From assembly GCA_030057915.1 (NCBI GenBank), contig JASGUC010000042.1:1-64000 (forward strand): a stretch of 64,000 nt of DNA, given 5' to 3'. This document shows, piece after piece, positions 18,934 through 29,066 of the stretch. The notes beneath the pieces are model-generated. The model did no database searches. It was not told the DNA's origin and saw only the letters and a list, made by a program, of their open reading frames with translations. The translations under genes and the position numbers were made by a program. This stretch comes from Pseudomonadota bacterium (GTDB lineage Bacteria > Desulfobacterota > Syntrophia > Syntrophales > UBA8958). Position 1 is the first letter of the stretch, and the number at the start of each line of letters is the position of its first letter.

Positions 18934-21597
18934 ATGTCGAAGAAGAGAGTCTATGAACTGGCCAAGGAATTGGGCGTGGAGAATAAGGAACTCATTGCCC
19001 GTCTGGAAAAAATGGGGATTTCCGTCAAATCGCACTCCAGCACCCTCGAGGACAGCGAGGTGGAGCGGGTTCGGAGGGAATATCCGGCGGCCGAGGCCCC
19101 CGGGATGGTAGAAAAGAGGGTCAAGGCCACGGTAATCAGACGACGGGCGGTTCGTCCTGTCGTCGAGGAGGAGGCTCCCGCCCCGGAGGAGAAACCGACA
19201 GCCGAGGAAGAGACGCCGGCGGTGGAGACGCCGGTTGCGCCGGCCGAGGAAGAGCCGGGGGAAAAGGAAGCCCCCCTGGAGGCGGAAGCCCCGGCCGCTC
19301 CGGTCGCCCCTTCCCCCGCGCCGCCCGTGATGGCGGAGGCCCCGCCCGCGCCGATGGCCCCGCCCGAACCCGCCCCGGCGGCCCCGTCCGCCCCGGCGGC
19401 CCCGCCCATCGCGGCGGCCCCGGCGGACGCCGTTTCCATCCCGCCCCCCGCCCCGCCCCCGTCGGCCCCCCGGGCTCTCAAACCGGAAAAGAAGGACGGG
19501 AGGCCTTCGCCCGCGCCCCGCAGGCCCCAGGATACGGCGGAGATCATTAGAAGGCCGCCGGTCAAGAAGATCGAGGTCGAGCCGGGCAAGGCGCCGGCGG
19601 CCCCCGGCGCCTTGAAGAAGCCCGTCAAGTGGGAGCCGGAAAAAGACAAGAAAAAAGCTAAAAAACCCGTGGAGGTGGTCCTTGCCGACCAGTTCCCCGC
19701 CCGCAAGAAGGCCTTGATCAAAAAGGTCGTGGACAAAAAGGTCCGGGTCGAGGATTTGGAGCGTGACGAACGGCCGGCCCGGTGGCGGGAGGAGAAGAAG
19801 GCCGGAGCGGCGAAGCTCAAGAAGACGGAGATAACGACGCCCAAGGCCATCAAGCGGCGCATCAAGGTCGCCGAAACCGTCACCGTCGGAGATCTGGCCA
19901 AGAAGATGGGGGTCAAGGCGGGGGAGGTGATCAACAAACTCATGGGGCTGGGGTTGATGGTGACGATCAACCAACCCCTCGATTTCGACACCGCGACGCT
20001 CGTCGCCGGGGAGTTCGGCTACCAGGTGGAATCCGCCGGCATGGATTTCGAGGATGCCTTCGGCGCCGCCGAGACGGGGGAGAGGAACCTCAAGCCCCGG
20101 GCGCCGGTCGTAACGATCATGGGACATGTGGATCATGGCAAGACGTCACTGCTGGACGCCATCCGGGAGACGAACGTCATCGCCCGGGAGGCGGGGGGGA
20201 TAACCCAGGCCATCGGCGCCTATCACGTCCGCCTCAAGGACCGGGACATCGTCTTCCTGGACACTCCCGGCCATGAGGCCTTCACGGCCATGCGGGCCCG
20301 GGGCGCCCAGGTGACGGATGTGGTCGTCCTGGTCGTGGCGGCGGACGATGGGGTGATGGACCAGACCGTGGAAGCCATCAACCACTCCCGGGTGGCCGGC
20401 GTTCCGATCATTGTGGCCATCAACAAGATGGACAAGCCGGGGGCGGATCCCCAGCGGATCAAGCAGGCCTTGACGGAATACGGCCTCGTCTCCGAGGAGT
20501 GGGGGGGCGAGACGATCTTCTGTGAGGTGTCCGCCAAGCAGCGGCTGGGGATCGAGGGCCTCCTGGAGATGATCCTCCTCCAGGCCGACATCCTTGAACT
20601 CCAGGCCGACCCGGACCGGCCGGCCCGGGGCGTCGTCATCGAATCGAAGCTCGACAAGGGCCGGGGGCCCGTGGCCACGGTCCTCATTCAGGAGGGGACC
20701 CTCCGGGAGGGCGACACCTTCGTTTCGAAGACGGAATACGGACGGGTCCGGGCCATGATCGACGATCAGGGGAGGCGGGTAAAGGAAGCGGGACCCTCCA
20801 TGCCGGTGGAGGTGATCGGTTTTTCCAGCGTCCCCCAGGTGAGCGCCGAGTTCCTCCGGGTGGATGACGAAAAGAGGGCGCGGACGATCGCCGATTACTG
20901 GACCCGGAAGGAAAGGGAAAAGGAATTGTCCGCCACCGCGAAGATCACCCTGGAGCAGCTCTATCAGAAGATCAAGGAGGGGGTGAAAGATTTCAACGTC
21001 ATCGTCAAGGCGGACGTCCAGGGCTCCATGGAGGCCATCGCCGAGGCCCTGAACAAACTGAGCACCGCCGACGTGAAACTCCGGATCATTCACATCTCCA
21101 CGGGGGCCATTACGGAGACGGATGTGATGCTGGCCTCTTCCGCCAATGCCATCATCATCGGCTTCAACGTTCGACCGGACGCCCGCGTGGCGGAACTGGC
21201 GGAACAGGAAGGCGTGGAAATCAAGCTCTACGACATCATCTACACCCTCTTGGAGGACGTCCGGGCGGCCATGGAGGGCCTGTTGGAGCCCATCTACAAA
21301 GAGGTCGTCCAGGGCCGGGCCGAGGTGCGCCAATTGTTCAAGATACCCAAAGTGGGCACGATTGCGGGTTGTTACGTTACGGACGGCAAGATTTCCCGGG
21401 CCGCCAATCTCAAGTTGGTGCGGGAGGGAGTGGTTGTTTACGACGGCCGGATCGCCTCGTTGAAACGGCAGAAGGACGATGCCCGGGAGGTGGCGACCGG
21501 TTACGAGTGCGGCATCGGCATCGAAAACTTCAACGACCTCCGCGAGGGGGACGTGATCGAGGCCTATGTCAACGAGCAAGTGGATCGCAAGCTATAG
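18934..21597 (+). CDS. infB: translation initiation factor IF-2
   Basis: An 887-residue GTPase that places initiator tRNA on the 30S subunit. Domain order: IF2_N (1-50), a Pro/Ala/Glu-rich linker (about 65-200), a Lys-rich segment, a second IF2_N (about 308-365), the G domain with GHVDHGKT at 397-404, DTPGHEAF and NKMD, then the IF2 beta-barrel and initiator-tRNA domains. The long low-complexity linker is usual in Desulfobacterota. ATG 18934 follows GGGAGAA. DUF503 starts 6 bases after the stop. Confidence 0.97.
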   Translation: MSKKRVYELAKELGVENKELIARLEKMGISVKSHSSTLEDSEVERVRREYPAAEAPGMVEKRVKATVIRRRAVRPVVEEEAPAPEEKPTAEEETPAVETPVAPAEEEPGEKEAPLEAEAPAAPVAPSPAPPVMAEAPPAPMAPPEPAPAAPSAPAAPPIAAAPADAVSIPPPAPPPSAPRALKPEKKDGRPSPAPRRPQDTAEIIRRPPVKKIEVEPGKAPAAPGALKKPVKWEPEKDKKKAKKPVEVVLADQFPARKKALIKKVVDKKVRVEDLERDERPARWREEKKAGAAKLKKTEITTPKAIKRRIKVAETVTVGDLAKKMGVKAGEVINKLMGLGLMVTINQPLDFDTATLVAGEFGYQVESAGMDFEDAFGAAETGERNLKPRAPVVTIMGHVDHGKTSLLDAIRETNVIAREAGGITQAIGAYHVRLKDRDIVFLDTPGHEAFTAMRARGAQVTDVVVLVVAADDGVMDQTVEAINHSRVAGVPIIVAINKMDKPGADPQRIKQALTEYGLVSEEWGGETIFCEVSAKQRLGIEGLLEMILLQADILELQADPDRPARGVVIESKLDKGRGPVATVLIQEGTLREGDTFVSKTEYGRVRAMIDDQGRRVKEAGPSMPVEVIGFSSVPQVSAEFLRVDDEKRARTIADYWTRKEREKELSATAKITLEQLYQKIKEGVKDFNVIVKADVQGSMEAIAEALNKLSTADVKLRIIHISTGAITETDVMLASSANAIIIGFNVRPDARVAELAEQEGVEIKLYDIIYTLLEDVRAAMEGLLEPIYKEVVQGRAEVRQLFKIPKVGTIAGCYVTDGKISRAANLKLVREGVVVYDGRIASLKRQKDDAREVATGYECGIGIENFNDLREGDVIEAYVNEQVDRKL

Positions 21598-21603
21598 ACA
21601 TTT

Positions 21604-21951
21604 ATGATCGTGGGCGTGGGAATGGCGGAGCTGTGGCTTCCGGAATGTCGCTCCCTGAAGGAGAAGCGGTCCGTGCTGACCAAGCTCATAAAACGGACGC
21701 GGAACGCCTTCAATGTCTCCATTGCCGAGGTCGGGGACAACGACTCCTGGAAAAGGGCCCGGGTGGGGTTTTCCGTGGTGGGCAGCGACCGGCGGCACAT
21801 AAACGCCAAGATAGACCACATCTTCAACTATATGGAAGGGATGGAGATCGCCCAGGTGATCGGCGCTAATCTGGAGATAACCAGTTATTCGTCGTGGGTG
21901 GAAGAACAGGCCGGGCGGAGGGGAACGGCGGAAAAATATGACGACTTTTAA
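21604..21951 (+). CDS. DUF503 (YlxP-like) protein
   Basis: A 115-residue protein of the DUF503 family, recognised by the SLKEKRSVLTKLIKRTRNAFNVSIAEV signature near residues 17-43 and a ferredoxin-like fold length. The family typically sits between infB and rbfA, as here, and is thought to have a role in ribosome assembly or translation, not proven. It overlaps rbfA by 14 bases. Confidence 0.9.
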   Translation: MIVGVGMAELWLPECRSLKEKRSVLTKLIKRTRNAFNVSIAEVGDNDSWKRARVGFSVVGSDRRHINAKIDHIFNYMEGMEIAQVIGANLEITSYSSWVEEQAGRRGTAEKYDDF

Positions 21952-22354
21952 ACGGGCCCGGCGGGTGGCCGAACGGATCATGGCCGAGCTGTCGGAGATC
22001 CTGATTCGGGAGGTGAGCGATCCGCGCATGAAGGATCTCACCATCACCGGGGTTGAGGTGACCGACGATCTGCGGTTGGCGCGGATCTATTTCGTGGAGA
22101 TGGGGCAGGATGCCTGCCGTCCCGAGACCCGGCAGGCCCTGGAGAAGGCGAAGGGCTTTCTCCGCCGGGAATTGGGGAAACGGCTGGAACTCCGCTATGT
22201 CCCCGAGGTCGTCTTTTTCTTCGATCCGTCCTTTGCCTACGGAAGCCGCATCGAAAGGATATTGGCGGGAATCCGGACCGAAGGGGAGGCCGAGACGCCC
22301 GGGATCGATGCGAAACGCCCTGACCCCGCAAGACGAGGAACAGAAGGAGAATGA
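21938..22354 (+). CDS. rbfA: ribosome-binding factor A
   Basis: A 138-residue KH-fold protein needed for 16S rRNA maturation at helix 1. It shows RVAERIMAELSEIL at the N-terminus, DPRMKDLTITGVEVTDDLRLARIYF in the middle and a C-terminal charged tail. It overlaps DUF503 upstream and nrnA downstream (4 bases). Confidence 0.95.
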   Translation: MTTFKRARRVAERIMAELSEILIREVSDPRMKDLTITGVEVTDDLRLARIYFVEMGQDACRPETRQALEKAKGFLRRELGKRLELRYVPEVVFFFDPSFAYGSRIERILAGIRTEGEAETPGIDAKRPDPARRGTEGE

Positions 22355-23304
22355 TTAAGGAAATTATTGACCTCATCAATGGTTATGGGAAGTTTTTCAT
22401 TACGGCCCACGTGAAGCTGGACGGCGACGCCCTGGGTTCGGAGCTGGCGCTTTCCCGGCTGCTGGGAAACCTCGGCAAGGAGGCGGTGGTTTACAATCAG
22501 GACCCGACGCCCCGCAACTACCATTTCCTTCCCGGCGCCGGGGACATTGTCCATGTCCTGCCGCCGCTGGAGGACTTCGACGCCGCCTTCATCCTCGATT
22601 GCAGCGAACTGGAGCGGGTGGGCGACGCCGCGGCGGCCATCGGGAAGATTCGGCAACTGGTCAACATCGATCACCATGTCTCCAACGACGGTTTTTGCGA
22701 AATCCGGCTCGTCGATACGACGGCGAGTTCGACCGGAGAGATGATCTTTCGCCTCCTCACCGCGCTGGGGGCGGACATCGACCGGGAGATAGCGACCAAC
22801 CTCTATACGGCCATTCTCACCGATACGGGCGGGTTCCGCTACGGCAATACGGGTCGGGAAACGTTGGCGGCGGCGGGGGTTCTCGTTGGCCGGGGCGCCG
22901 ATCCCCAGTGGATATCGGAGAATATCTATGAAAAATTTCCCCGGGCCAGGATAATGCTCATGGCCCGGGTGATGCAGAGCCTCAGCTTCGATTGCGGGGA
23001 CCGGGTCGGCTCGCTCACGGTCCTGCGCCGGGATTTAGAGGAAACCGGCGCCCTTCCCGAGGATACGGACGGGCTGGTGGATCTGCCCCGGGCCATCGAC
23101 GGCGTCTCCGTGTCCGCTCTCTTCACGGAGATCGGGGAGCAGCGTTTCAAGATCAGCCTCCGCTCCAAGGGCGCCATGGATGTGGCCCGAGTCGCCGCCG
23201 TTTTCGGCGGCGGCGGCCATGTGAATGCGGCGGCCTGCCGGATCTCCGGGGACATCGCCACGGTGAAGAGGCTGCTCTTCGCCGCCATGGAGCTGCCGGA
23301 ATGA
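22351..23304 (+). CDS. nrnA: bifunctional oligoribonuclease / PAP phosphatase, DHH family
   Basis: A 317-residue DHH-DHHA1 phosphoesterase. The metal-binding motifs are AHVKLDGDALGSELAL near residue 20, the DHH signature in NIDHHVSND near residue 106 and the DHHA1 motif GGGGHVNAAA near residue 286. NrnA degrades short RNA to nucleotides and removes the 3' phosphate from pAp. Its place between rbfA and truB is the usual one. The stop overlaps the truB ATG (ATGA). Confidence 0.93.
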   Translation: MIKEIIDLINGYGKFFITAHVKLDGDALGSELALSRLLGNLGKEAVVYNQDPTPRNYHFLPGAGDIVHVLPPLEDFDAAFILDCSELERVGDAAAAIGKIRQLVNIDHHVSNDGFCEIRLVDTTASSTGEMIFRLLTALGADIDREIATNLYTAILTDTGGFRYGNTGRETLAAAGVLVGRGADPQWISENIYEKFPRARIMLMARVMQSLSFDCGDRVGSLTVLRRDLEETGALPEDTDGLVDLPRAIDGVSVSALFTEIGEQRFKISLRSKGAMDVARVAAVFGGGGHVNAAACRISGDIATVKRLLFAAMELPE

Positions 23305-24245
23305 CGATGCACGGGGTGGTCGTTATCGACAAGCCTCCGGGTCGGACTTCCCATGACGTGGTCCTGGCGGTGAGAAAGGCCCTGGGCGGCGTCCGGGCGG
23401 GCCATACGGGCACCCTCGATCCGCTTGCCACGGGGGTGCTGCCGGTGTGCGTCGGCGAGGCGACCAAGCTCGTCCCCTTTCTCGTCGGGGCGACCAAGGA
23501 ATACCGGGTGTCCATGCTCCTGGGCGTCCGCACGGATACCCTGGACATAGATGGCCGGGTGCTGGAGCGGCGCCCCCCGGAGGTGACGGCCGATGCCGTT
23601 TACGGGACGTTGAAACGCTTCGTGGGACGAATAGAGCAGACGCCCCCCCGCTATTCGGCGGTGAAGGTGCGGGGCCAGGCCCTCTACAAATGGGCGCGTC
23701 GGGGAATCGATGTGGAAGCGCCGCCGCGCCAGGTGGAGATTTACGCGCTGGACGTCGAGGAAGCGTCCCCGCCCTATGTGCGGTTTCGCCTTGTCTGTCA
23801 GGCGGGCGCGTATGTCCGTTCGCTCTGTGATGCCGCCGGCGAGCTTCTGGGATGCGGGGCCTGTGTGGCGGAGTTGCGGCGCCTCCGGAGCGGCGTCTTT
23901 TTCGAGGCGGCGGCGGTGGAGATAGGCCAGGCTGACCGTCGGGAAGAGCGCGAGCGGCTCTGCCGGGGCCTCATTCCCCTGGCGGCGGCGCTTCCGGAGC
24001 TGCCGGAGATCGTCCTGTCGGAGATCTGGCGGCGGAGGATCCGGGACGGTTGGCAACCTGGCGCGGAAATGGTGAATAATCGTGACGATATTCCTTTTCT
24101 TGCCCCGGGAGATATGGTAAAGCTCACCAGCAGGGATGGCGAACTGGCGGCGATCGCCCGGATGCAATGCGGCAGCTTGGACCTGCCGGGTCTGCCCGAC
24201 GATGTCCCCGTGATGAAATTGCTGCGGGTCTTTAACGAACATTGA
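23301..24245 (+). CDS. truB: tRNA pseudouridine-55 synthase
   Basis: A 314-residue enzyme making pseudouridine 55 in the T-loop of tRNAs. Motif I HGVVVIDKPPGRTSHDVV is at the start, and the catalytic aspartate lies in HTGTLDPLATGVLP near residue 38. A C-terminal PUA-like domain follows (about 240-310). A second ATG at 23307 is an alternative start. Translationally coupled to nrnA. Confidence 0.96.
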   Translation: MTMHGVVVIDKPPGRTSHDVVLAVRKALGGVRAGHTGTLDPLATGVLPVCVGEATKLVPFLVGATKEYRVSMLLGVRTDTLDIDGRVLERRPPEVTADAVYGTLKRFVGRIEQTPPRYSAVKVRGQALYKWARRGIDVEAPPRQVEIYALDVEEASPPYVRFRLVCQAGAYVRSLCDAAGELLGCGACVAELRRLRSGVFFEAAAVEIGQADRREERERLCRGLIPLAAALPELPEIVLSEIWRRRIRDGWQPGAEMVNNRDDIPFLAPGDMVKLTSRDGELAAIARMQCGSLDLPGLPDDVPVMKLLRVFNEH

Positions 24246-24282
24246 ATAAATCGAGATAACCACCAAAGAGGGAGGAACAAAC

Positions 24283-24549
24283 GTGTTAGATTCAGAAAGA
24301 AGGCAAGGAATCATTGCCCAATACAAACTCCATGAGAAGGATACCGGATCCCCGGAGGTCCAGATCGCCCTGCTAAGTGCGCGGATCGAGTATCTCACCG
24401 AGCATTTCAAGGTCCACAAAAAGGACCACCATTCCCGGCGGGGCCTGTTGAAGCTGGTCGGCCAGAGGAGGCGCCTGCTGGATTACATAAAGGAAAAGGA
24501 CATCGAACGTTACCGGACCGTGATCTCGCGGCTGGGACTGAGAAAATAG
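24283..24549 (+). CDS. rpsO: 30S ribosomal protein S15
   Basis: An 88-residue S15 with the conserved [16 protein letters not shown] and [22 protein letters not shown] segments. It starts at GTG 24283, seven bases after AGGGAGGA. rpsO-pnp order is conserved in proteobacteria. Confidence 0.97.
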   Translation: MLDSERRQGIIAQYKLHEKDTGSPEVQIALLSARIEYLTEHFKVHKKDHHSRRGLLKLVGQRRRLLDYIKEKDIERYRTVISRLGLRK

Positions 24550-24580
24550 CATAAGCGATTAGAGAGGATATGAAACTTTG

Positions 24581-26734
24581 ATGAAAGAAATATTCGAGGG
24601 CGAATTTGCGGGTAGAACCCTGTCGATAAAGGCCCGTTATCTGGCGGAGCAGGCCGATGGGGCCGCGTTGGTGACCTATGGAGATACGATGGTCCTCGTG
24701 ACGGTCGTTTCCCTGAAAACTGGGAGAGAGGGGCTCGATTTTCTGCCCCTGACCGTGGACTACCAGGAAATGACCTATGCCGCGGGGAAGATCCCCGGCG
24801 GCTTCTTCAAACGGGAGGGGAGGCCGAACGAGCGGGAGATCCTGACCTCCCGCATGATCGATCGCTCGATCCGTCCGCTCATCCCTAAAGGTTATAATTT
24901 CGAGACCCAGATCGTGGCCAGCGTCCTTTCCCTGGATACGGACCACGATCCGGGGGTGGCGGCCATGATCGGGGCCTCGGCGGCCCTGGCGATGTCCGAT
25001 GTCCCCTTCAAGGGGCCGGTGGCCGGGGTGCGGGTGGGGAGAAACGCCGGCCAACTGCTCTGCAACCCCGGGGCCGAAGCCCTGAAGGAGAGTGACTTCA
25101 ACATCTTCCTCGCCGGGAGAAGGATTGCCCCCGGTGCCGGAGGACGGGATTTCGACGTCAACCTGGTCATGCTGGAGGGGGAGGCGAACGAGATCGCCGA
25201 AGACGATCTGGTGGACGCCATCAATGCGGGCCTGGAGGCCATGCGTCCCATGATCGAACTCCAGGATCGAATGTGCCGGAAGATCGGGAAGGAAAAGCGG
25301 ATCGTAGCGGAAGCGACCCTGGACGAGGCATTGGCGCAAATGGTGGCCGACACGGTGACCGCGGGCCTGCGGGAGGCCTACCGGACCCCGAGGAAACAGG
25401 AGCGCTACGCCATGATCGATGCGCTCCGGGAGAAGGCCGTGAAGACCTGTGGCATGAAGGCCTCTCCCGATGGCGATGCCGCCCCGGTTCCCGATCCCGT
25501 CCTGGTTTCCCAGGTTTTACGCAGCTTCGACGCCCTGGACCGCCGCATCCTCCGCGAGAAGATACTCCGGGAGAAACGGCGCATCGACGGTCGCTCCTTC
25601 ACGGACATCCGGCCCATATCCTCGGAGGTCGGCCTGCTGCCCCGGGTCCATGGTTCCGCCCTTTTCAACCGGGGCGAGACCCAGGCCCTGGCGGCCATGA
25701 CCCTGGGGACTTCTTCCGACGAGCAGCGGATCGATTTCATCGGCGGCGAGGAACGGCGGGCCTTCATCCTCCACTACAATTTCCCTCCCTACTCGGTGGG
25801 CGAGGCGAAGCGCCTCGGCAGCCCGGGCCGGCGGGAGATCGGACACGGCAATCTGGCCCGCCGGGCCCTGTCTGCGGTGCTGCCGCCGCCGGAGTCATTT
25901 CCCTATACGATCCGCATCGTTTCCGAAATCCTCTCCTCCAACGGTTCGTCCTCCATGGCGACGGTCTGCGGTGGCTGTCTGTCCCTCATGGACGGCGGGG
26001 TACCCATCAGGGCCGCCGTGGGCGGCATAGCCATGGGCCTTCTCCAGGAAGGAGACGAGGTGGTAATCCTGTCGGACATCCTGGGGGATGAAGACCATGC
26101 CGGCGATATGGACTTCAAGGTCTGCGGCACCAAGGAAGGCGTAACGGCGATGCAGATGGACATCAAGATCGACAACCTCACGGAGGAGATCCTGCGGCGG
26201 GCCCTCGGGCAGGCCCGGGAGGGGAGAATCCATATCATCGACCGGATGCTCGAGACGCTGGCCGCCCCCCGGCCCGACATCTCCATTTACGCGCCCCGGA
26301 TCACCACCGTCAAGGTGAAACCCGAGAAGGTCCGGGACGTCATTGGCAGCGGCGGCAAGAATATCCGCCAGATCGTCAGCGAGACCGGGGTGACCATCGA
26401 CGTGGAAGACGACGGCACGGTAACCATCGCCTCCGTGGACGCGGAGGCGGCGGCCAGGGCCGTGGCCATGGTCCGGTGGCTTACCGAGGAAGCGGAGATC
26501 GGCAAGGTCTATACCGGAACGGTGAAAAAGGTGGTGGATTTTGGCGCCTTCGTGGAGATCCTGCCGGGTACGGAAGGTCTGGTGCATATCTCCCAGTTGG
26601 CCAAGAACCGGGTCAACAAGGTGACGGATGTGGTCAACGAGGGCGACGAAGTCATGGTCAAGGTCCTCGAGATCGACAAGCAGGGCAAGATTCGCCTGAG
26701 CAGGAAGGAAGCCTTGGAGGCGAATGTATCGTAA
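24581..26734 (+). CDS. pnp: polyribonucleotide nucleotidyltransferase (PNPase)
   Basis: A 717-residue 3'-5' phosphorolytic exoribonuclease. It has two RNase PH domains (about 1-235 and 320-550) separated by a helical domain, then a KH domain ([13 protein letters not shown], near residue 590) and a C-terminal S1 domain ([18 protein letters not shown] to the end). ATG 24581 is preferred to the TTG just before it. It overlaps the M16 peptidase gene by 11 bases. Confidence 0.97.
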   Translation: MKEIFEGEFAGRTLSIKARYLAEQADGAALVTYGDTMVLVTVVSLKTGREGLDFLPLTVDYQEMTYAAGKIPGGFFKREGRPNEREILTSRMIDRSIRPLIPKGYNFETQIVASVLSLDTDHDPGVAAMIGASAALAMSDVPFKGPVAGVRVGRNAGQLLCNPGAEALKESDFNIFLAGRRIAPGAGGRDFDVNLVMLEGEANEIAEDDLVDAINAGLEAMRPMIELQDRMCRKIGKEKRIVAEATLDEALAQMVADTVTAGLREAYRTPRKQERYAMIDALREKAVKTCGMKASPDGDAAPVPDPVLVSQVLRSFDALDRRILREKILREKRRIDGRSFTDIRPISSEVGLLPRVHGSALFNRGETQALAAMTLGTSSDEQRIDFIGGEERRAFILHYNFPPYSVGEAKRLGSPGRREIGHGNLARRALSAVLPPPESFPYTIRIVSEILSSNGSSSMATVCGGCLSLMDGGVPIRAAVGGIAMGLLQEGDEVVILSDILGDEDHAGDMDFKVCGTKEGVTAMQMDIKIDNLTEEILRRALGQAREGRIHIIDRMLETLAAPRPDISIYAPRITTVKVKPEKVRDVIGSGGKNIRQIVSETGVTIDVEDDGTVTIASVDAEAAARAVAMVRWLTEEAEIGKVYTGTVKKVVDFGAFVEILPGTEGLVHISQLAKNRVNKVTDVVNEGDEVMVKVLEIDKQGKIRLSRKEALEANVS

Positions 26735-27980
26735 GACGATTCTGGACAACGGCATGCGCATCATCTCGGAGGAGATCGACCATGTCCGTTCCGTTTCCAT
26801 CGGTATCTGGGTCGAGTGCGGTTCCCGTTACGAAGACGAGGAGTCCAACGGGACCGCCCATTTTATCGAACACATGCTCTTCAAGGGCACGGACCGGCGG
26901 AGCGCCTTCGACATCGCCGCGGACATCGATTCCGTCGGCGGCATCATGAACGCCTTCACCAGTAAGGAGCTTACGTCCTTTTATATCAAGATCCCCGATT
27001 ATCACCTGGAGCTGGCTCTCGATTTGCTCGCCGATATCTTCATCAATTCCAGGTTCGACGATCAGGAGATCCTCAAGGAGAAGTCGGTGGTTCTCCAGGA
27101 GATCAGCATGCTGGAAGATTCGCCCGACGATTACATCCACGACTTCTTCGAGGCCAATTTCTGGCAGGCCGACCGGCTGGGGATGCCGGTCCTGGGCGCC
27201 CGGGAACGGGTCGAGGGGTTTACCCGGGATTCCCTGCGGGGGTTTTTTCACCATCGTTATCGAGGCCGGCGGGTCATCCTGACGGCGGCGGGCCGCCTGC
27301 AACATGACCGCCTCGTGGCGCTCGCCGACAGGGCCTTCGGGGCGCTGGCCGGCGAGGCGGAACCATGGGAGTTTACGACACCCGTCGTTTCCGCAAATAT
27401 TTCCGTCCTGGAGAAGGACCTCGAACAGGCGCACCTGATGATCGGGACCCTCGCCCCATCGTCGCGGAGCGAAAGGCGCCATGCGGCCTTCCTCATGAAC
27501 GCCGTTCTGGGAGGGAGCATGAGTTCCCGTCTCTTTCAGGAAATCCGGGAAAAGAGGGGCCTGGCTTACGCCGTGCATTCCTACATCACCCCGTATATGG
27601 ATACGGGGCTGCTGGCCGTTTATGTGGGGACGGGGAAGGAGGAGACGCCGGAGGTCCTGGGCCTGATCTTCAACGAACTGATGCGCCTGACCGGAGAGGG
27701 TCTTGTGGAGAGGGAACTCCGGGGGGCGAAGGAACTCATCAAGGGCAATTTCCTCCTGTCCATGGAAAGCACGGATAACCGGATGAGCCGCCTGGCGAAG
27801 AACGAGATATGTTTCGGACGCCACGTGCCGCCCGAAGAGGTGACGGCGGCCATCGACGCCGTCACCGAGGGGGATGTCCTGGCCCTGGCGCGGGAGCTTT
27901 TCAACCCCAGCACGATCTCCATCTCCGCCATCGGTCCGGTGTCGGAGCGGGATCTCACGCTCCACGTCCTGAACGGATAG
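26724..27980 (+). CDS. M16 family zinc peptidase (YmxG/PqqL-type)
   Basis: A 418-residue peptidase of the mitochondrial-processing-peptidase type. The inverted zinc motif HFIEH in [15 protein letters not shown] (near residues 48-52) and the downstream Glu are present, as is the second-half R/Y pair in [15 protein letters not shown]. This single-chain form commonly follows pnp in Desulfobacterota and Firmicutes; its substrate is unknown. It lacks a signal peptide, so it is probably cytoplasmic. Confidence 0.92.
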   Translation: MYRKTILDNGMRIISEEIDHVRSVSIGIWVECGSRYEDEESNGTAHFIEHMLFKGTDRRSAFDIAADIDSVGGIMNAFTSKELTSFYIKIPDYHLELALDLLADIFINSRFDDQEILKEKSVVLQEISMLEDSPDDYIHDFFEANFWQADRLGMPVLGARERVEGFTRDSLRGFFHHRYRGRRVILTAAGRLQHDRLVALADRAFGALAGEAEPWEFTTPVVSANISVLEKDLEQAHLMIGTLAPSSRSERRHAAFLMNAVLGGSMSSRLFQEIREKRGLAYAVHSYITPYMDTGLLAVYVGTGKEETPEVLGLIFNELMRLTGEGLVERELRGAKELIKGNFLLSMESTDNRMSRLAKNEICFGRHVPPEEVTAAIDAVTEGDVLALARELFNPSTISISAIGPVSERDLTLHVLNG

Positions 27981-28014
27981 GCGCCAGGCGCCAGGCGGCG
28001 GGTCGCGGACGACA

Positions 28015-28458
28015 ATGGATGAGATTGAGATAGAGATCGTTCAGTCGCCGGGGTGCGCGGACCTGCCGCTGCCCCGATACATGACGGAGCAGGCCGCCGG
28101 GATGGATATTTACGCCGCCGTCGAGGAGGAGACGAGGATTGCGCCCGGTTGCCGGGCGGCGATTGCCACCGGTCTGTCCATCGCCCTCCCCCCCGGTTAC
28201 GAGGCCCAGATCCGGCCCCGGAGCGGTCTGGCGATAAAGCACGGCGTGACCATCGTCAACGCCCCCGGGACCATCGACGCCGATTACCGGGGCGAGATCG
28301 AGCTTCTCCTCGTCAACCTCGGCGAAGAACCCTTCACGATCCGGCGCGGGGACCGGGTGGCCCAGATGGTGATCCAGCGGGTGAGCCGCGGCCGATGGCG
28401 CCGTCGGGAAGCGCTTCCCCCCACGTCGCGCGGCGCCGGGGGCTTCGGCCATACCTGA
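28015..28458 (+). CDS. dut: deoxyuridine 5'-triphosphate nucleotidohydrolase
   Basis: A 147-residue dUTPase that hydrolyses dUTP to dUMP. All five motifs are seen: [31 protein letters not shown] (catalytic Asp and uracil-binding Tyr), [10 protein letters not shown], and the C-terminal P-loop-like RGAGGFGHT. It ends the long rimP-dut operon. Confidence 0.96.
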   Translation: MDEIEIEIVQSPGCADLPLPRYMTEQAAGMDIYAAVEEETRIAPGCRAAIATGLSIALPPGYEAQIRPRSGLAIKHGVTIVNAPGTIDADYRGEIELLLVNLGEEPFTIRRGDRVAQMVIQRVSRGRWRRREALPPTSRGAGGFGHT

Positions 28459-28482
28459 CGCCCCCGGAGGACGGACGCTTGG

Positions 28483-28684
28483 ATACCTTTGAAAAATGTC
28501 ATTTCGAGGAGTGCGAGCGATGTCATTTCGAAGGAGCGAAGCGACCGAGAAATCCTAAGAGCCCTCATTGCATTGGGGACATGGATTTCTCCCTTCGGTC
28601 GAAATGACAAAATGGACTTTGCACTTTGGGCTTTGGATCTTCTTCGGTCGAAATGACAAAAATGGCGGTTATTCAAAGCTCTCG
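28483..28684. repeat. MITE-like repeat unit a, containing a TGTCATTTCGA palindrome
   Basis: It begins ACCTTTGAAAAATG and ends TTATTCAAAGCTCTC (inverted ends). Inside is a palindromic block, TGTCATTTCGA...GAGAAATCC (28521-28555) against GGATTTCTC...TCGAAATGACA (28583-28609), with partial copies on both sides (28498-28521 and 28642-28658). Similar CATTTCGA-type palindromes are common in bacterial intergenic DNA. Confidence 0.8.
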
Positions 28685-28696
28685 TCTTTGCCATGT

Positions 28697-28826
28697 GAGA
28701 CCTTTGAAAAACGCCGTTGCCGACCCTCTGACGTTATTTCGGTGTAAGACAAAAGCCGTGTCTCCAAGATGTTCTGGAATCCGGTTTTGGCCGGGGTCAC
28801 GGAAAGTGTGGTTTTTCAAAGCTCTT
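28697..28826. repeat. MITE-like repeat unit b
   Basis: A 130-base unit starting GAGACCTTTGAAAAACGCC and ending GTTTTTCAAAGCTCT, its approximate inverse. The right part is homologous to 11970-12055. Confidence 0.8.
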
Positions 28827-28851
28827 GCTTGGGAGCCCCGCCTTCCGAGGA

Positions 28852-28983
28852 GAGACCTTTGAAAAGCAGCGCCTTTCGGTTGTCCAGGCAAAACCCGGGG
28901 GGCGGGACGCCTGGAAAACACTGAACCCCGGCTTCCGCTTGCATGGCCTTGAGGTGTCTGACGAGGCATTTTTCAAAGGTCTC
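28852..28983. repeat. MITE-like repeat unit c
   Basis: A 132-base unit starting GAGACCTTTGAAAA (28852) and ending TTTTTCAAAGGTCTC (28969-28983), the exact inverse over 13 bases. Units a, b and c stand in a row and fill the 608-base gap before the DUF39 gene; no gene is seen there. Confidence 0.85.
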
Positions 28984-29066
28984 GAAGAGGGCGGGGGGAG
29001 CGGCTGGATTGCCTTCGCCTTGGGGTGGGAGTTTTAGAAAGGGCAGTGGTTTTTGAGGTCAACTCT

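Noticed and set aside
18460-20136. 558-codon open frame on the minus strand opposite nusA/infB
   Set aside because: It mirrors the low-complexity Pro/Ala linker of IF-2, giving Arg/Gly-rich repeats. No family recognised and no start site.
28459-29066. CRISPR array in the repeat-rich dut-DUF39 gap
   Set aside because: Repeats are 130-200 bases with inverted ends and unequal interiors. There are no short direct repeats with even spacers and no cas genes anywhere in the window.
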